Below, piece by piece: positions 12,275-24,912 of a DNA stretch of 64,000 nucleotides. Where the stretch lies: the NCBI RefSeq assembly GCF_028769735.1, contig NC_088173.1, positions 65,017,421-65,081,420 on the forward strand, given 5' to 3'. This stretch comes from Zonotrichia leucophrys gambelii (taxonomy: Eukaryota > Chordata > Aves > Passeriformes > Passerellidae). Within the stretch, counting starts at the first letter, position 1; each line of letters opens with the position of its first letter. A program made the position numbers and the translations under genes. Under the pieces are notes generated by a model, which saw only the letters and a program-made list of their open reading frames with translations, had not been told where the DNA came from and did no database searches.

Positions 12275-12460
12275 GCCATGTGCAGGTCAGACAGCATCAG
12301 CACACACGAGGCAGCTGAGGCTGGGCAAGGGGAACAGGCCATTGTTTCTCCATTGCTCAGGGACTCTCCACGGGGTGGGCCTGGGCTCCCCTCGCTGTGC
12401 GGCCCTGAGCCCCCTCAGGCCATGTGCAGGTCAGACAGCATCAGCACACACGAGGCAGCT
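12275..12460 (+). repeat. Higher-order duplication next to the 58/62-bp minisatellite
   Basis: A 42-bp motif beginning GCCATGTGCAGGTCAGACAG occurs at about 12275 and again at about 12419. Between them, 12361-12418 is a complete 58-bp unit identical to 12031-12088, and both of these short units are preceded by TTGCTCAG. The ancestral block was therefore probably [TTGCTCAG - 58-bp unit - GCCATG motif]. One copy then gained internal 62-bp units. Confidence 0.9.
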
Positions 12461-15400
12461 GTGCTGAGACCTGAGCCCGTGGCTCCAGGGAAAGGAGGGG
12501 CTTCCTAAGGTCAGCACTCCTTCTGGAAGAGATTGGGGATCACAGGAGAGGCTACATTAGCTCCTGGCCAGAGAGGAAAATACCAGCCCTAAAAATAACT
12601 GAATTATAAAGGCCAGTGACAGAGGTCGAGACATTGATGCTCAGAAGATGAAGTAGCTGGTTTCTGATGTTGTCTGAGTGCTATCCAGTCAATAAAGCAC
12701 TACAATAATGATACACCTCTCATCACTCATGCAGTTGTAAAATATAATGGGACAGATTTTCAGCATTAGGAACGTTTAGGACATTTATGATGTCACTTTT
12801 TTTTCTTTTTTCCCCAGAAATATTGAACACCAAAGTCTTGACACAGATACTTGTGGGGAGGGGTGTTGAAATTTGATGGTGGCAGACAGGTCAGGATGTT
12901 ATGATCAAATAAAGACCTCTTTGTGTCGTGGCATCTCTCCACACCTGTGCCTTTCCCATTGCAGTAAGGAGCAAAAAACATGCAGTACTTCTGTGGAAGG
13001 TGATGGAAAAATATTTTCCTGCATTAAATTGGGGTAAAGCAGTTATCTTCAACCATTTCTATTTCTCTCAAAGAAATAAAGATTCCTACTAGAGCTGTGT
13101 ATAAATTGTGTGATAGAGATGAATTTGAGCCCCTTTATGTAGTCATGTGGAAGGTCCATCCAGTTGATCCACATGTAAACAGACATCTTCTCCTTAAAGA
13201 CAGGAAGATGCAGTCCAGGAGGATGCCAGGTTCTTGTGGGCTGCAGGCCGTGGAGCCCATGCACCTCCAGCACTGCAGATCTCACCACACTGACCCCAGA
13301 CAAACATCTGCAGTCTCAAATGAGCCAGAGCACATTCAGTTCTGGCATCCCAAATTGTCCAATGCCAAGGAGCAATCAGGGAAAGTAAGGAGAAAGAAAC
13401 TGTGAGTTGAAATGAGCTCACTACTCTTCTCATCACCTTGGCTCTAGGAGGCTCCCTACTGCTTTCCTGCTAGAGCTTTTGACTGTGGTTTTAATTAGTG
13501 ACATATTTTATATTTTATATAATAAAGTATTTTTCCACTGATTACTTATGCTAATTTCTGGGAACAGCAATAAATAGTCTAGAAAAAAATACATGCTAGT
13601 GCATTTGCTGTGAAGACAGTTATGACCTGTCATATATATCAGCGGGCTGTTATTGATCAGAATGTTAGTTTTATAACTTTATGTACTTTCTGAACATTTA
13701 CAACCTTCTTTCAAGTAATTAAAAGTCACTCTTCATAATAGACAATAATTTACTTCATAAAAATATATAGTCCCAGGAACACTGGTGAGTAAATAGCCTC
13801 AATCTGTCCATGTTTATATAGACTTTTCCAGATCTTTAAGGCCTATAAAAATTAAACAAGCTGAGTGTGTGTCTTGGAAGGGTAAGAAAACTCTTTGTCA
13901 TTCATCTTTGGCCATTGTAGTAAGTCATATGCCAGACAATTTGTCATTGAAGAAGAAAGGGAAGAAGAACACTCTCCCAGGAGAGAAACCTTCACTGCTT
14001 TCTCATGCACCACTTCAAGGTTCTTATTAGCATGACTGCTACCGTTGTTCAGAGTTGTCCTGGGGCCATTGAACTGCAGCCATGCAGGAAAGCTGGGTTC
14101 AAACCAGTGCTGATTTTTCTCAGAGGCTTTCCTCAGCCTGTGAGCTGCCATGTGGATCACAGCTGGGCTGGGCCTGAGCTGGCTCTGGTGGGACAGTCTC
14201 AGCTGCTGCTGGAGTCACAGCAATGCCCGTGACAAACCAATTGTGTGTGTGTGAGAGCATGAGGGCTGGACAATCCTGCCTCGAAAATGTGTTTAAAAGT
14301 ACCAGTCCCCAGTGGCAACCATGAGCCTTGTCTCTCTCTGTTTCTCCTCCCTGGCTGAGGAACCCTGGTAGCTGTTTTGTCCACAGATATGGAACAGCTC
14401 CTGGGATGTGGAGGATCCTGCTTGCTCTGGTTTTCACCACCTGCAGCAAGTGGACCTGAACCCACAACATCCTTAACTGCATTCCAGTCCAACCAAAATA
14501 CAGGCACTAATCATATGGTTACAAAGTCCTTCGGTGCTTCAGATGGAAAGATTTATGTCCTCAAAGCCTTGGCCAGCCCATTATTGCTCATTCATTGTGT
14601 TTGCCTACAAGTTATGACTGCTCTTTCCATTTAATTTTTAATGTGGCTGTAGCCTTGCCTCACTAAGCTCCAGGAAAATTGTAAAGGCACTGGCTGTTGC
14701 TGTGGGCCTGTAATCTCTTGGCAGAGGCAGTGTGGGCAGGCAGAGTCTCTCCCCATTGCACAACAGCTCCCAGCAGCACACTCTGACCCTCATGCAAGAA
14801 CCACGTTTTTCTTCAAAGCAAGTCTGCAGTGCTCCAGTCAGGTGCTTGAGCCACAGGAAAGAGTAAAATGTCCCAGCTGAGGCATATGGACTCAGTGAAC
14901 ATCTGAATCATGCACTGAGGGTCTACATGTGGTTTGTTGCTGTTCATAAAGCTCATTGCTATGCTTACCTAGTGTTTCTTTCCTGTTTCATTTTTACTTC
15001 TCATTGTCTCACTATCAGTAGTCTGGGTCCTGAGGGGAACTTTAATAATTCTGGCCCTTAGATTTTAACTCAAAGCAGATTATATTGCTATGACATTGGA
15101 ATTTAGTGACTTAAGATGTTTTCCATTCCAGTTTTTTTATTTAGGCAGCATATCCCAAATTGTCTCCTCATTCTAGCATTGGACCTCCTTTGCAGGTGTA
15201 CCCAAACTGTGAGGCCTGATGCCAACTATCAGCAAACCACCTACACAATGACCACCATCCAAACCTGGGCAAATTTTTCATATAAAGGCAGGAGATGGTT
15301 GTCCTGATGCCAACAGTACAGTGTACTGGCACATGCATGTAGATGCCTCTGCCCTGGAGCCCAGGTTATTCACCCAAAATGCAGGAAGTTCCTGAATGTC

Positions 15401-15514
15401 TCTGAACCACCTAGAATTTCCAGAAAGGACTGGAGATGCTCAAAATGCCTAAGAAAAGGCAAGAATGGAGAGATGCTACTGCAAATCTGCATGGTCTGGG
15501 TTGAATTTCTTTCT
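12461..15514. other. Unique noncoding DNA
   Basis: About 3 kb with no named repeat. There is an AT-rich patch at about 13490-13530. Open frames (102 codons at 13097-13405 plus; 120 at 14120-14482 minus, and others) overlap on both strands and show no domains. A GGTTCAAACC decamer near 14098 resembles a pol III B box, but no A box or tRNA fold accompanies it. Confidence 0.45.
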
Positions 15515-15690
15515 TTCCCAAACAACTGCTTTAGGCCCAGCAGCTGCAGCATTTCTGGTAAAGTGCAAACCACATCAGAGGGGAGCAGCAGACAGAGGTT
15601 TTAGCCAAGGAGGTGGTGCCCAAGCATGCATCCATCCCTCAGCAGCCAGGCCCAGCATCTGCCCTTTCCCACTGGGTCCACACTCTGGTG
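15515..15690 (-). repeat. Unclassified dispersed repeat, copy B
   Basis: Inverted partner of the copy at 4230-4402. Positions 15537-15580 are the exact reverse complement of 4341-4384 over 44 bp. The rest aligns with indels, including the TTAGCCAAGG block (about 15601) and the CCTTTCCCACTG block (about 15662). The strand is given relative to copy A. The family was not identified. Confidence 0.7.
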
Positions 15691-17735
15691 GCCCCTTCAA
15701 ACCAAATGCCAAACAAGAAATTCTGCTGACCACGCCATGAACAAGCTGCACAGCAAAGAGCCTTTGCTGAGGCACCAAGGTCTCATCCCATTTAACAATT
15801 CACAGGGACCACAACCTGCTCCTGCTGCAGTGGATGCTGATTCCTGGCATCCACTGGCTGCAGGACAATGAGGGTTCTCCCAAAGCATCCCAGACACTGA
15901 GGGCTGTGTCCTGCCCTAGTGCATGTCTGAAACACAGAAACCGCAAGGCAGACCCTGGCTGGAGCTGGAGTGCCCCGGGCACTGGTGGGATGCCCAGCAC
16001 GGGTCAGTGAGGGCAGGGAGCAGCAGCCCCAGCCCACGTCACCCTTGGCAGAGAGGCCACGGCAGTGGGACACAAAGCCAAGGTGCTGCAGCTGATAAAC
16101 CATTCACAGTGGCTGGGCACCCCATGAGTGAGGGAGCTCCTCCATTGCTTCTCCTTTGCTCCTCCTTGTTTCTCCTGCCAGTGCTGTGCCAGGAGCACGG
16201 CCACAGGCGCCATTCCCTGCTTTGTCCATTTGTGGGCTCAGCCTTTGAAGCCAGGAAAGGCTCTTTCCTCCATCTGTCCTTAGCTCGTGTTTCATGCAGC
16301 ACCACACCTCTCATGACCCACAGGATCCACAGCCCTGGCTACTGTAGATATTCAAAGTTCACTTGGACCCAACAGGAGTCAACATTTCCCTCCTTACTCT
16401 CTGTTTGCAGTTTCTCACCATGGGCAGCAAACTGCCTGATTAATAATTACAACAATTAACTTTCACCAGATAATAGGAAAAAAAAGCATCTGATGAGGTT
16501 TGTGGTTGGTAATCTGTGGGTCATTGAAAAAATCAATGTAGTCAATAAAAAATGAAAGCACCATTCCTTTGTTTATCAAATGAGTTATTAAGTGTTTTAT
16601 GCATCAAAGACTATGCACTGTGATATAAAATAGAAAACTAAGGGAATTTAAGTAGCTTATCTCTGTCCATTCAGTGGTGGTGATGTCTTCCAGTCATTGT
16701 TAACTCTTAGAAATTACTATCTTGTGAGAAAATTTTTGAGTGAAATCATTTTCAGAGATAGAAAGACTTTTTTGTGGGGTCCACATTATTTCCTCATGAC
16801 ACCTGTGTACTTTTTGAAGTTAAAAAATCACCTTTGTGTCAAAAATCCACCCGTTGGAGATATAGGTTATGGCTAAGGATAATATTTTCAAACTGATTGT
16901 CCAAACTAGACTTCTAGAAGGAAAAAATAAAAAGAACTTAAATCAAGGGCCTAACATTTTATCAGAAATATATGTATTTGTTTATTAAAAGCAGCTTGTG
17001 CATTAAGTCTGTGAATGAGAAGGCACAAGCCAAAGTGTCCGAGAAGTCCTCAACAGCAGCAAATCAGGATTCTCTAGTAAAAATTTGCACTCCACCTTCC
17101 ATCTAAGAGCAATCACATGGAAAAATGGTGCGAAGGAGGGAGAGCCTGTCATGCTTGCAGGTGGTAAGGAAGACACATTGATGTCATCACATAAGCTTTA
17201 AAATGTTGCTGTCCAAAGGAGCTAAAAATTTTTAGTATTTCTGAATACTGTTCCTCAATATATTATTTGTCCATGGCACCATTATGCTTTCTCAGTGAGA
17301 AATTATGATGGAACAATTAAATTTGAAGCATCTTGCCCCTGGGTTGGCTATATCCTGGGCATTAATCCTCTAAAAGTGCTGTGGATATACTAATTGGCAA
17401 TGCCTCATGAAAAATAAAGGTCACTCTAAACTTATATATTTATTTCCATATTTTAGATTATAACATTGTGATAAAAGCTTCAGGAGAGGATGTTTCCTAA
17501 GTGACAGGCAGAGATTAATGACTTTGACTTTTCCTTTGGCCATGCCAGCTCCTCCCAGCTGGTCATCAATTCCCAAGAAATATGGGAATTCCCTTGAGTG
17601 TTTTTGGTTTAACTGCACTTTTAATTCCATGCCAGCCATTAGGAGTGGTGCCTCTTGCATGACAAAGACACCTCTTGAGTAACAGCTTTACGCCCTCCCA
17701 CTTTATTTGGTATTTATATCCCAGAAGTCAGAGAG
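15691..17735. other. Noncoding DNA, GC-rich then AT-rich
   Basis: 15691-16430 is GC-richer and holds the 178-codon plus-strand frame at 15923-16459, with overlapping minus-strand frames of 103, 91 and 69 codons. Composition, not selection, is the likely reason: the protein is low in motif content and I recognise nothing in it. 16440-17735 is AT-rich unique sequence. Confidence 0.45.
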
Positions 17736-17935
17736 GAGATTTATTCTGACAATTATTTAATTATAAATAGGGCTGTAAGACCAAAGCTGGGAACCCAAAG
17801 CTGCTCCCCCATGAGGAAGGTACACCAGGAGGGGATTTACTGTGACAATTATTTAACTATAAATATGCCTGTAAGGGCAACAGAAGAAAGCTGGAAACCC
17901 AAAGCTGCCCCTCCATGAGGAAGGTGCACCAGGAG
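17736..17935 (+). repeat. Two-copy tandem duplication, about 96 bp
   Basis: The segment beginning GACAATTATTTAA at 17748 recurs at 17844 (offset 96). Both copies run through TATAAATA, CTGTAAG, AACCCAAAGCTGC and CATGAGGAAGGT to CACCAGGAG. The second copy has small insertions. Divergence is about what an old local duplication would show. Confidence 0.9.
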
Positions 17936-20819
17936 CTGATGGGGATGGAGACTGCAGATGCACAAAGGAGCGCTGACTCCTGTGCTGCTGCCCAGCCCCT
18001 CCCGGAGCTCCTGGCACAGAGCTGGTCTGCACAGCTCCAGGCAGAGCTGCTGAGCCCCCAAGGTGTGCCCAAGGTGTGCCCATGTCTGCTCCTGGCTCGG
18101 GGATGAGGCACGGAGAAGGTCCCAGATGTGGCAGATACTCTGCTTGCTGCTGGAGGTGGATTGCTCAGGGGTATTCCTCAACTTGCTCCAATTTACAGTC
18201 AAATCCAAAATCCTAGTCAGGCTAAGCAGAGCAAATTCCATAATAATGGTGTGTTTGAGAGTCAAATGTGCTGGTCCAATGGCAGAAAGGCACAGAAGTC
18301 ACTGTTCAGGCTGAGTGAGGAGTGGTGCTTTCATATATCTGTAGGACACACCACTGTGAGAAGAACTGGAGCAAGGTGCATTTATTTTTACTGATGTGTC
18401 TTTATTTCCTAACCCACAGGCTTTGTTGCTGTTGACAATGATTACATATCAAATGGAATCCGTATCCTCATCCAGATTCCCATTTTAAACAATTTTACAT
18501 GGGGGATTTTTCAATCCATCCTTTCCCAAAGGCAGTAGTTATCATTTTGTACACACATGTGGGATTTACAGGTGCTTACTGCACTGCGTAATGCTGATGC
18601 ACAGCTGCTCAGCAATGGAACAGTGTAGTGATGGCCAGCACAAGGTGACCTGTAAATGATGTACACTTTGTGCCTAAATGTGTCATCCAAACACAATGGA
18701 GCACTTTGCACCTCTGTGTCCTCTGATCACCTCAGAGCCACTTTGTCAGCTCTGATGACCAGACAGGGAAGGATGCTCATGTTTTATAGTGAAATAATCC
18801 AGCAAGGCAATGCCTGAAGGAATGAAAGACTGCTTTGTTGGTGAGCTAAGAACAGGTACAACTGATACTGTACTAGAAGCCTTTGCTGGATGCAAAGTTC
18901 ATGCTGACTGAACTTTGGATTTTTAAGTTCAGGTTAACTGCTGAGTCTGGACTTTCTGAAAATTAAGTTAAAAAACCCAAACCACCTCTCAACCAGGAAT
19001 AGCAGAAATATCAATATATTACAGAACCGAAACCAAGTTGTAACATGGATTTTAGGATGCAGAATCACACTGCACAAAGCTCAGTAATTTTAATAATGGG
19101 CCCAGATTCATATCTTGGCTACTATAAGGGTGAAAAAAAAATAAAGCTTGTTTAAATATATTATATTTATAAATAGGTACATATTTGTCACTTTGCTTTA
19201 AGGAATAGGTTGGCTAGAGAAAAAATTCTTGACAAAAGCTTCCAGGGATCCTCACTAAAGAGCTGATTTCCCTGTTTCCAGCAGGAACACACAGGCCCAG
19301 CATAAACCAGTTAATGCACATTGTTATCACTTGTTCTACAGCAGTAACCAAAGCTCTCAGCCATGATCAAAGACTTGCTCAAGATCATGTAAAAACCTGC
19401 TACAAGACAGGATTCTCTGCCAGCTCCCTCTGAGCATTTTTTCTTCTGCTTTTCCTCTTTCCATAAGAGCATTTCTAGCTTTAAGGTTAGAAACAAACCA
19501 AAATGCTTTTGAGCAGATAACAAGTGGCTCCCACAAAGGGAGGAGGTTGGGGTGGGGAAGGCAAGGGCAGAGGAGTCCCTAACAAGCCCTGCTGACCTGC
19601 AGGGGAGCTGTAGCAGCCAATTAACCTCTGCAACACGGGGATTTCATTAATTGCCTGAAATGGGAATGGTGATATCACTGCCAGACATGGGCCTGGACAC
19701 TGCCATGAGGTTCTGCGCAGGAAGGACAGTTCCAGACATAGAGAAAATAGCTTCAGGCTCTTCTGGCCTTACAGAGGGGGAGGGAGAAAGGGCAAAAAGC
19801 ATCTGCATTAAATGTTTCTATTAAAGTCAACTGCCAGATAATTAATCACAAATTCAGAGTACCAGCTTTGTCATGAGTTTTGCTCACCAGAAATGTAGAT
19901 GTGTCGGAATCAGGGGAAAGTTAGGCAATTTTCTTATGTGGTGTATATATATGTATAGTCCATATTTTGATGTTTTGCCTCTATTGATACAGGTATAGCT
20001 GTTATGTGAGCAGGTGGGAAGGTTCAGCTTAGAGGAAGAGGATTTAAATATTTAAATACTGAACCAGTAAGACTTTTCTGGAGTGGCTGGACTAGCTACC
20101 CAGACCCTGCAGCAAATACACCTTTTGGGCCTGAATCTGAGAATGCACAACTGAGAGGTCTCCTTCAAGCCCTGACTCAGACATGCACCTCCTAGTTTAA
20201 CCCACCCGTACCAGCCAAAAATTAAATTATGTCTGTTGACTCCATGCCAAAGGTATTGCCTTATTTCTGCTAACGAACAAGGTTATTTACACATTGCTCC
20301 ACCAGAAATTCCTCTGGAACAAATGCATCTTTTCACACCCAGTGGAGTTGGCCCATCATGATGCTCTGAAACAAATGCACTATTTCTAAAGAACACAAGT
20401 GACAGACATGAAGTTTGCTGTAATCTTCTGGCTGCACTTCTATCAGGGCTAACCACAATCCATCATTACTTTTTCTCACGTCTGTTGCTGTGAATCAGCA
20501 CCAACCCTCCCTCCCCACCTTGGCTCTGGCCTAAGCAGGGCTCACACACATTATATAGGAAAACATCAGTCCTCTTACTTTGAAAATAGCTGGACACATT
20601 CTCAGGTTCCTTCATAACACGAGGTAATCATCACCTTCCCTTCTGACCCCAAAGATTTCTAAACCCATTTGAATTCAATGATTGCACTGCATTTCTATGC
20701 CAGCCTGTAAGAGAAAAATAATTTACCCAGTCTCAACCTAGTGGGTAGTAAAATATGAGTGTACTGCTGGCAGCAACACTGCCATGCAGAGAGACAGAGC
20801 AGGGAGTATTCCTTCACTT
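17936..20819. other. Unique noncoding DNA
   Basis: No gene or named repeat. Open frames at 17849-18265 (138 codons, minus) and nearby are in the GC-rich shoulder and lack domains. There are AT-rich patches around 19130-19190 and 20040-20060. Confidence 0.45.
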
Positions 20820-21060
20820 AGTAACTTTACCTCTGTAATATTTTATTGACACCTAACCATTGTACTGAGCTTTTGCTCAGTAGAAATGTCCCTTTTGGTA
20901 TAATTACATCAAATGACATGTCTACATCACTTGACATATTTACAAATTTTAATGCCCTTATCATTAATTTGTTTTGCAACATTGTTTTCAGCTGTCCTTA
21001 GAGTGATTGCCTTGAATTACATAAGCAGTGTTAATGAATATTTGTCATTTCAGGTAGTAG
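20820..21060. promoter_or_regulatory. Candidate conserved noncoding element (inferred)
   Basis: AT-rich unique sequence with several homeodomain-type cores (ATTAATTTG, TAATTACA, GAATTACAT, GTTAATG). It also has a perfect 8-bp-arm hairpin, TACTGAGC-TTTT-GCTCAGTA, at 20863-20882. The lack of repeats and the motif density are what vertebrate enhancers often look like, but base composition alone yields many such cores. There is no direct evidence of conservation here. Confidence 0.2.
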
Positions 21061-22964
21061 AAATTCCATGGAAAAGTCGTGTTGAATAGATTCATGGCAG
21101 GCAATAATCTGTTGCAGGTACACAGCTAATTTTTCTCTTTCTTTCCCATTAGACCATTAGAAGGTTTCTGTAGTAAATTTGGCCATTTCCATAAGACTTT
21201 AGCTCCATTAGTCCACGTCTTAATGGGATTAGAGAACTGTTCCCTCCCACATTTTTTGTTTGTTACGTGTCCCCTTCTGCTACCTCTAGAAAGGACAAAC
21301 TCTGTACACATCATAGGAATTATGGACCAGCACAACAAAGACCTCTGTCTCTGAGGATTTTGAACTTTACCCAGCAATGCTTGGTGTGGGAGAAGTTCCT
21401 GTGCCCTCTGTATGAGCCACATATTTTTGGTCATTGCAGATATCTCCCAGAAGAAACTGTAACTGCTTTATCTTGTGAAACACTCAGAAACAGGAAAAGT
21501 CGCCAAGATTCAGGATAAAAACATTTAGACTTTTTGCAGAAGGCCAGGAAAGTTTTTATTCCATAGAAGATTACCACAGACCAAACACACAAGTCCTAAG
21601 AACAGCCTTTCCTTTGTCATTTTATCACTGTCTTTTCCAAACACAGATGAGATCAAGAACTGGGGAACATGCAGTTTTGAAAAGTTTTGCTTTGACTTTC
21701 TGGGAGAAAGAAGTTCCAGAGGAGGTTTCCAGAGCTGAGGAACTGAGTAATGAGATTGAGTTGAGTCTTCTGCTCGTGCTGTGTCACTTTATGCCTGATG
21801 AGCCCATCCACACTGTCCTGGGGTGACTTTATAGAAACACAAAGAACTTTCTCCAGGGCCACCGAGGTCACTGTGGAGAGCAGTGCCAGGCCTGGCTGTG
21901 GTGCTGGAAGGTGGCAGCATCTCCTGGATGTTGACAGGAGGGTTTTCCCCATGGCAGTACTGACATGAGCGCCCCAGCTCAGACTCTGCTGTAGGTTTTA
22001 CCATCTTGCTCCACCCATGAACACCTATGGAAATATCTGCCTTGCTTCTGCTGGTTCTCCGTGCAATGCCTGACAATGATGGCTTTGTCAGATGTGTAGA
22101 TCACAGGAGGTATCTCCATGGCATCTGATAATGTAGGCATGCATTTATTGAGGGAATGATGCCAGTTTAATCACTTAAGATTCCTGTGCTTATGGATGTG
22201 AAATTAGAAGTGTATACTTGAACCAATTTCATCAACAATCATTGTTTTGCCTGCTGTAGGCTATGAAAACAGACTTTTAAACAAATTTTATCTTGGGCCT
22301 TACCCCAGCTATCTGCACACTGAAGTCCTAACAATGTCCTGGCTCCTGCTGGTAAAATATTAAAAATGTTTAATACCCATTTGTATATAAATAGTAATAT
22401 CAACAACACAAAATCTACTTATGGCCCAATTCAGCAGCCAGAGCTCTTGTTCTTTCTGGTTGTCACTTTGATAATGCAACACAATCACAAGGGCTTGCAG
22501 TGCTGTCTGCTTGGTGTGCCATCATTCATAACACATTATCAGAGTGACAGCTGGCAGTAACAAGAGGCCAAGTGCCAGATATGCACAGTGCATCTTTCTG
22601 AAAAATATTTCCCCTTTAAAAGGCAGATAGGTTGATTAAGGAGTGAGGGAATTCCTCCCCCTTCCCCAGATGGCTGAGCTGATTCATTGGAAACCAACCC
22701 AGACACAGCTTGTCATTGCATTGGCAAAACTCCACGCTCCACCTTCCTCCTCTATTCAGGTTATGTCCCATGGGGTTCCTCAGGAGAATTCTCCCTGACA
22801 AGGATTGAAAACAGTGATCTACAAGCACTGAGCATCACCACTTGCTTTAAGTAGGCAGGACAAAAAGCTTGTGGAGGATGCAATGCAGGGGAATACCCTG
22901 AGAGGGTCCTGTTTGCATCATCCTGCTCTGTGTTTGACCAGCCTGCTTCCTCTGTGGCCCTTGA
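21061..22964. other. Unique noncoding DNA
   Basis: Minus-strand open frames 21653-21952 (99 codons) and 21789-22076 (95 codons) overlap in different frames. Neither contains a domain I recognise. No promoter, RNA or repeat was recognised. Confidence 0.45.
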
Positions 22965-23228
22965 TTCAGGCCCAGACCATGTGCCCTCAGAGCTTCCCCG
23001 CCACCACAAATCCTGACTTCAGGCCCAGACCATGTGCCCTCAGAGCTTCCCCGCCACCACAAATCCTGACTTCAGGCCCAGACCATGTGCTTCCAGAGCT
23101 TCCCAGTCACCACAAATCCTGACTTCAGGCCCAGACCATGTGCCCTCAGAGCTTCCCCGCCACCACAAATCCTGATTTCAGGCCCAGACCATGTGCTTCC
23201 AGAGCTTCTCGCCACCACAAATCCCTGC
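22965..23228 (+). repeat. 53-bp minisatellite, five copies
   Basis: Units start at 22965, 23018, 23071, 23124 and 23177, exactly 53 bp apart. Each begins TTCAGGCCCAGACCATGTGC and ends in CACCACAAATCC. Two unit types alternate: one with CCTCAGAGCTTCCCCGCCAC (units 1, 2 and 4) and one with TTCCAGAGCTTC (units 3 and 5). The period is not a multiple of three, so the repeat-containing open frames on both strands are incidental. Confidence 0.96.
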
Positions 23229-24556
23229 CTCCTCCCTTTGGGAGGCTGCTTCTCAGGCACCATCTCCAGGCATCCCCATCACCCTGCCCTGATACAGCCT
23301 GACCTGTTAACCAGTACTATTGAAGAGTCACCCCTTTCAGCTGCAGGAAGCAACCTGGTGTATTAAATAATTTTTGTTTCACTAAAAAGTCCTGTGACCT
23401 CACTAAAAACCCCTCAAAAGGCAAGAAAGGAGTTGTGTCCCCACACACAGGGTGCTATTTTGGCATGTCCAATGAGTTAAAAGAAGAGCAGCACTAGAGA
23501 AGATGGCTTTATGAATTGGTAGAGTTAACTGGCTGCTATTCCAATATAATGCCAGCTGACTGTACAGGACTCCACAATGTTCTCAGGGATGTGGGGAGCA
23601 GTGTGTGTTCCCTGGCAGAGACCCAAGATCTAGATTAAAATCTCTGAGTTAATTTAGGAAAACAATAATATTTAAAGTTGGAAGGTTGGGGTTTTTTTTT
23701 TAGGCTTTATCCCACCATGAAACATGTGATCTCTGGGCCAATTTCTTGTCCACATAGATCTTTCCTTGTGGATTCTGTGAATAGCTGGCCCCACAACCTT
23801 AAGTGGGAGGACCTAACAGGAAGTTAATAAATTAGTATTTTGATACTCAAATAAATAGGAGTTTTCAAGAAATGTTGAAGTGTGTCTCCAATTAAATGAT
23901 TGTCACAACCCCAAATGCTTAGTAAACTGATCAGCACTAGTTAGTTTGTACAGAGCCCAGCATTGACACCAGTCTTGGCTGAACTTCTGCAGTTCTTTTA
24001 ACTCCTTGTAACTGCTCACCTGAGGCAGTGTAGTGTCCTACACTTCAATCATTTATTCCTAGAGCAGAGGAAAACTTGCAAAATGCTGTGGGATCTGGAC
24101 GTTTGCTCAGATCTCAGAACCATCCAGCGGCCATCTAAGCCACCATGGCAGGGTGGTGTCAGCCACACTCCCAGGTGAATATTTGTGTTGTAGGGCCCAT
24201 ACAAGGGCTTGGTGTGTGCTGGGGAAAACATCCCTGCTGGTCTAGCTCTGCCCTGGAGAATGCTGTGCCACACAGGCACAGAAAAATAAGAAAAAGAAAC
24301 TATTTTCCCCAGATGTTTGTGCTCATGCCTGTAACAGAGGCCAGAGTTGTAGGGTTTCATTGTAGACCATAACGTCTGTTTTCATCCCTGCTTCTCCATG
24401 TGTTGTCGCATAAATGCATCAAGTTTTTCTCTTTCTCTTCACCTGCCATTTGAACTCTTTTTTCACCCCTTTGCATGTTGCTGTGTGCTATGAAAGTCTA
24501 AGTTTACTTTATCAAGCGTGAGTTGCAGTTTTGTTTCTGGTGTTTGTTCTTCACAG
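23229..24556. other. Unique noncoding DNA
   Basis: Nothing recognised except a short T run near 23693-23701. Confidence 0.5.
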
Positions 24557-24681
24557 ACCTTGGCTTTCCTGTAAGAGATGGAACAGGTGAGGGGATGAAC
24601 CAGTTGGAGATGAGGACTGGCAGGAACCCCAATTTCAGTGTGTGCACCTCCTTGTCTGAAGCAGGAATCAGTGTGTGGAAG
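24557..24681 (+). other. Exon-like segment (candidate, weak)
   Basis: A 125-bp open segment is bounded by an acceptor-like TTGTTCTTCACAG and a strong donor-like GGAAG|GTAAGAAG. The open frame reads through the segment without stops. An internal CAG|GTGAGG could serve as an alternative donor near 24586. I do not recognise the encoded peptide. Chance splice-like pairs are expected many times in 64 kb, so this is only a candidate. Confidence 0.15.
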
Positions 24682-24860
24682 GTAAGAAGCCACCCTTCCT
24701 CATTATCCATGGTGACAGAGGGCAATGCTCAAATCTCCTTTTTCTTCAAGAGCACATTTCATTTAGTGAGCCACCAGTGGATTTGTGCTAAAGCACCTCT
24801 GAGCATCCCATCTGTAGATGGGATCATTAGCGCCTGAAAACTGCCTCTGAGCAACATTTT
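24682..24860. other. Unique noncoding DNA
   Basis: Nothing recognised. Confidence 0.5.
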
Positions 24861-24912
24861 CAATTATTTATTTCAATTATTTATTTCAATTATTTATTTC
24901 AATTATTTATAT
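24861..24912 (+). repeat. 13-bp tandem repeat, four copies
   Basis: CAATTATTTATTT repeats at 24861, 24874, 24887 and 24900 with exact 13-bp spacing. The last copy is imperfect. It is AT-rich and contains overlapping ATTTA elements. Confidence 0.95.

Noticed and set aside
12227..12508. 93-codon frame containing a repeated peptide
   Set aside because: It is a by-product of the 58/62-bp minisatellite.
14095..14110. GGTTCAAACC, resembling a pol III B box
   Set aside because: No A box at the right distance, no cloverleaf, no terminator T run. The same applies to GGTTCAAGCC near 61444.
15923..16459. 178-codon plus-strand open frame
   Set aside because: It sits in GC-rich DNA where minus-strand frames are also open, and no motif was recognised.
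20863..20882. 8-bp-arm hairpin as a rho-independent-like terminator
   Set aside because: The genome is vertebrate, there is no T tract following the stem, and there is no gene upstream.
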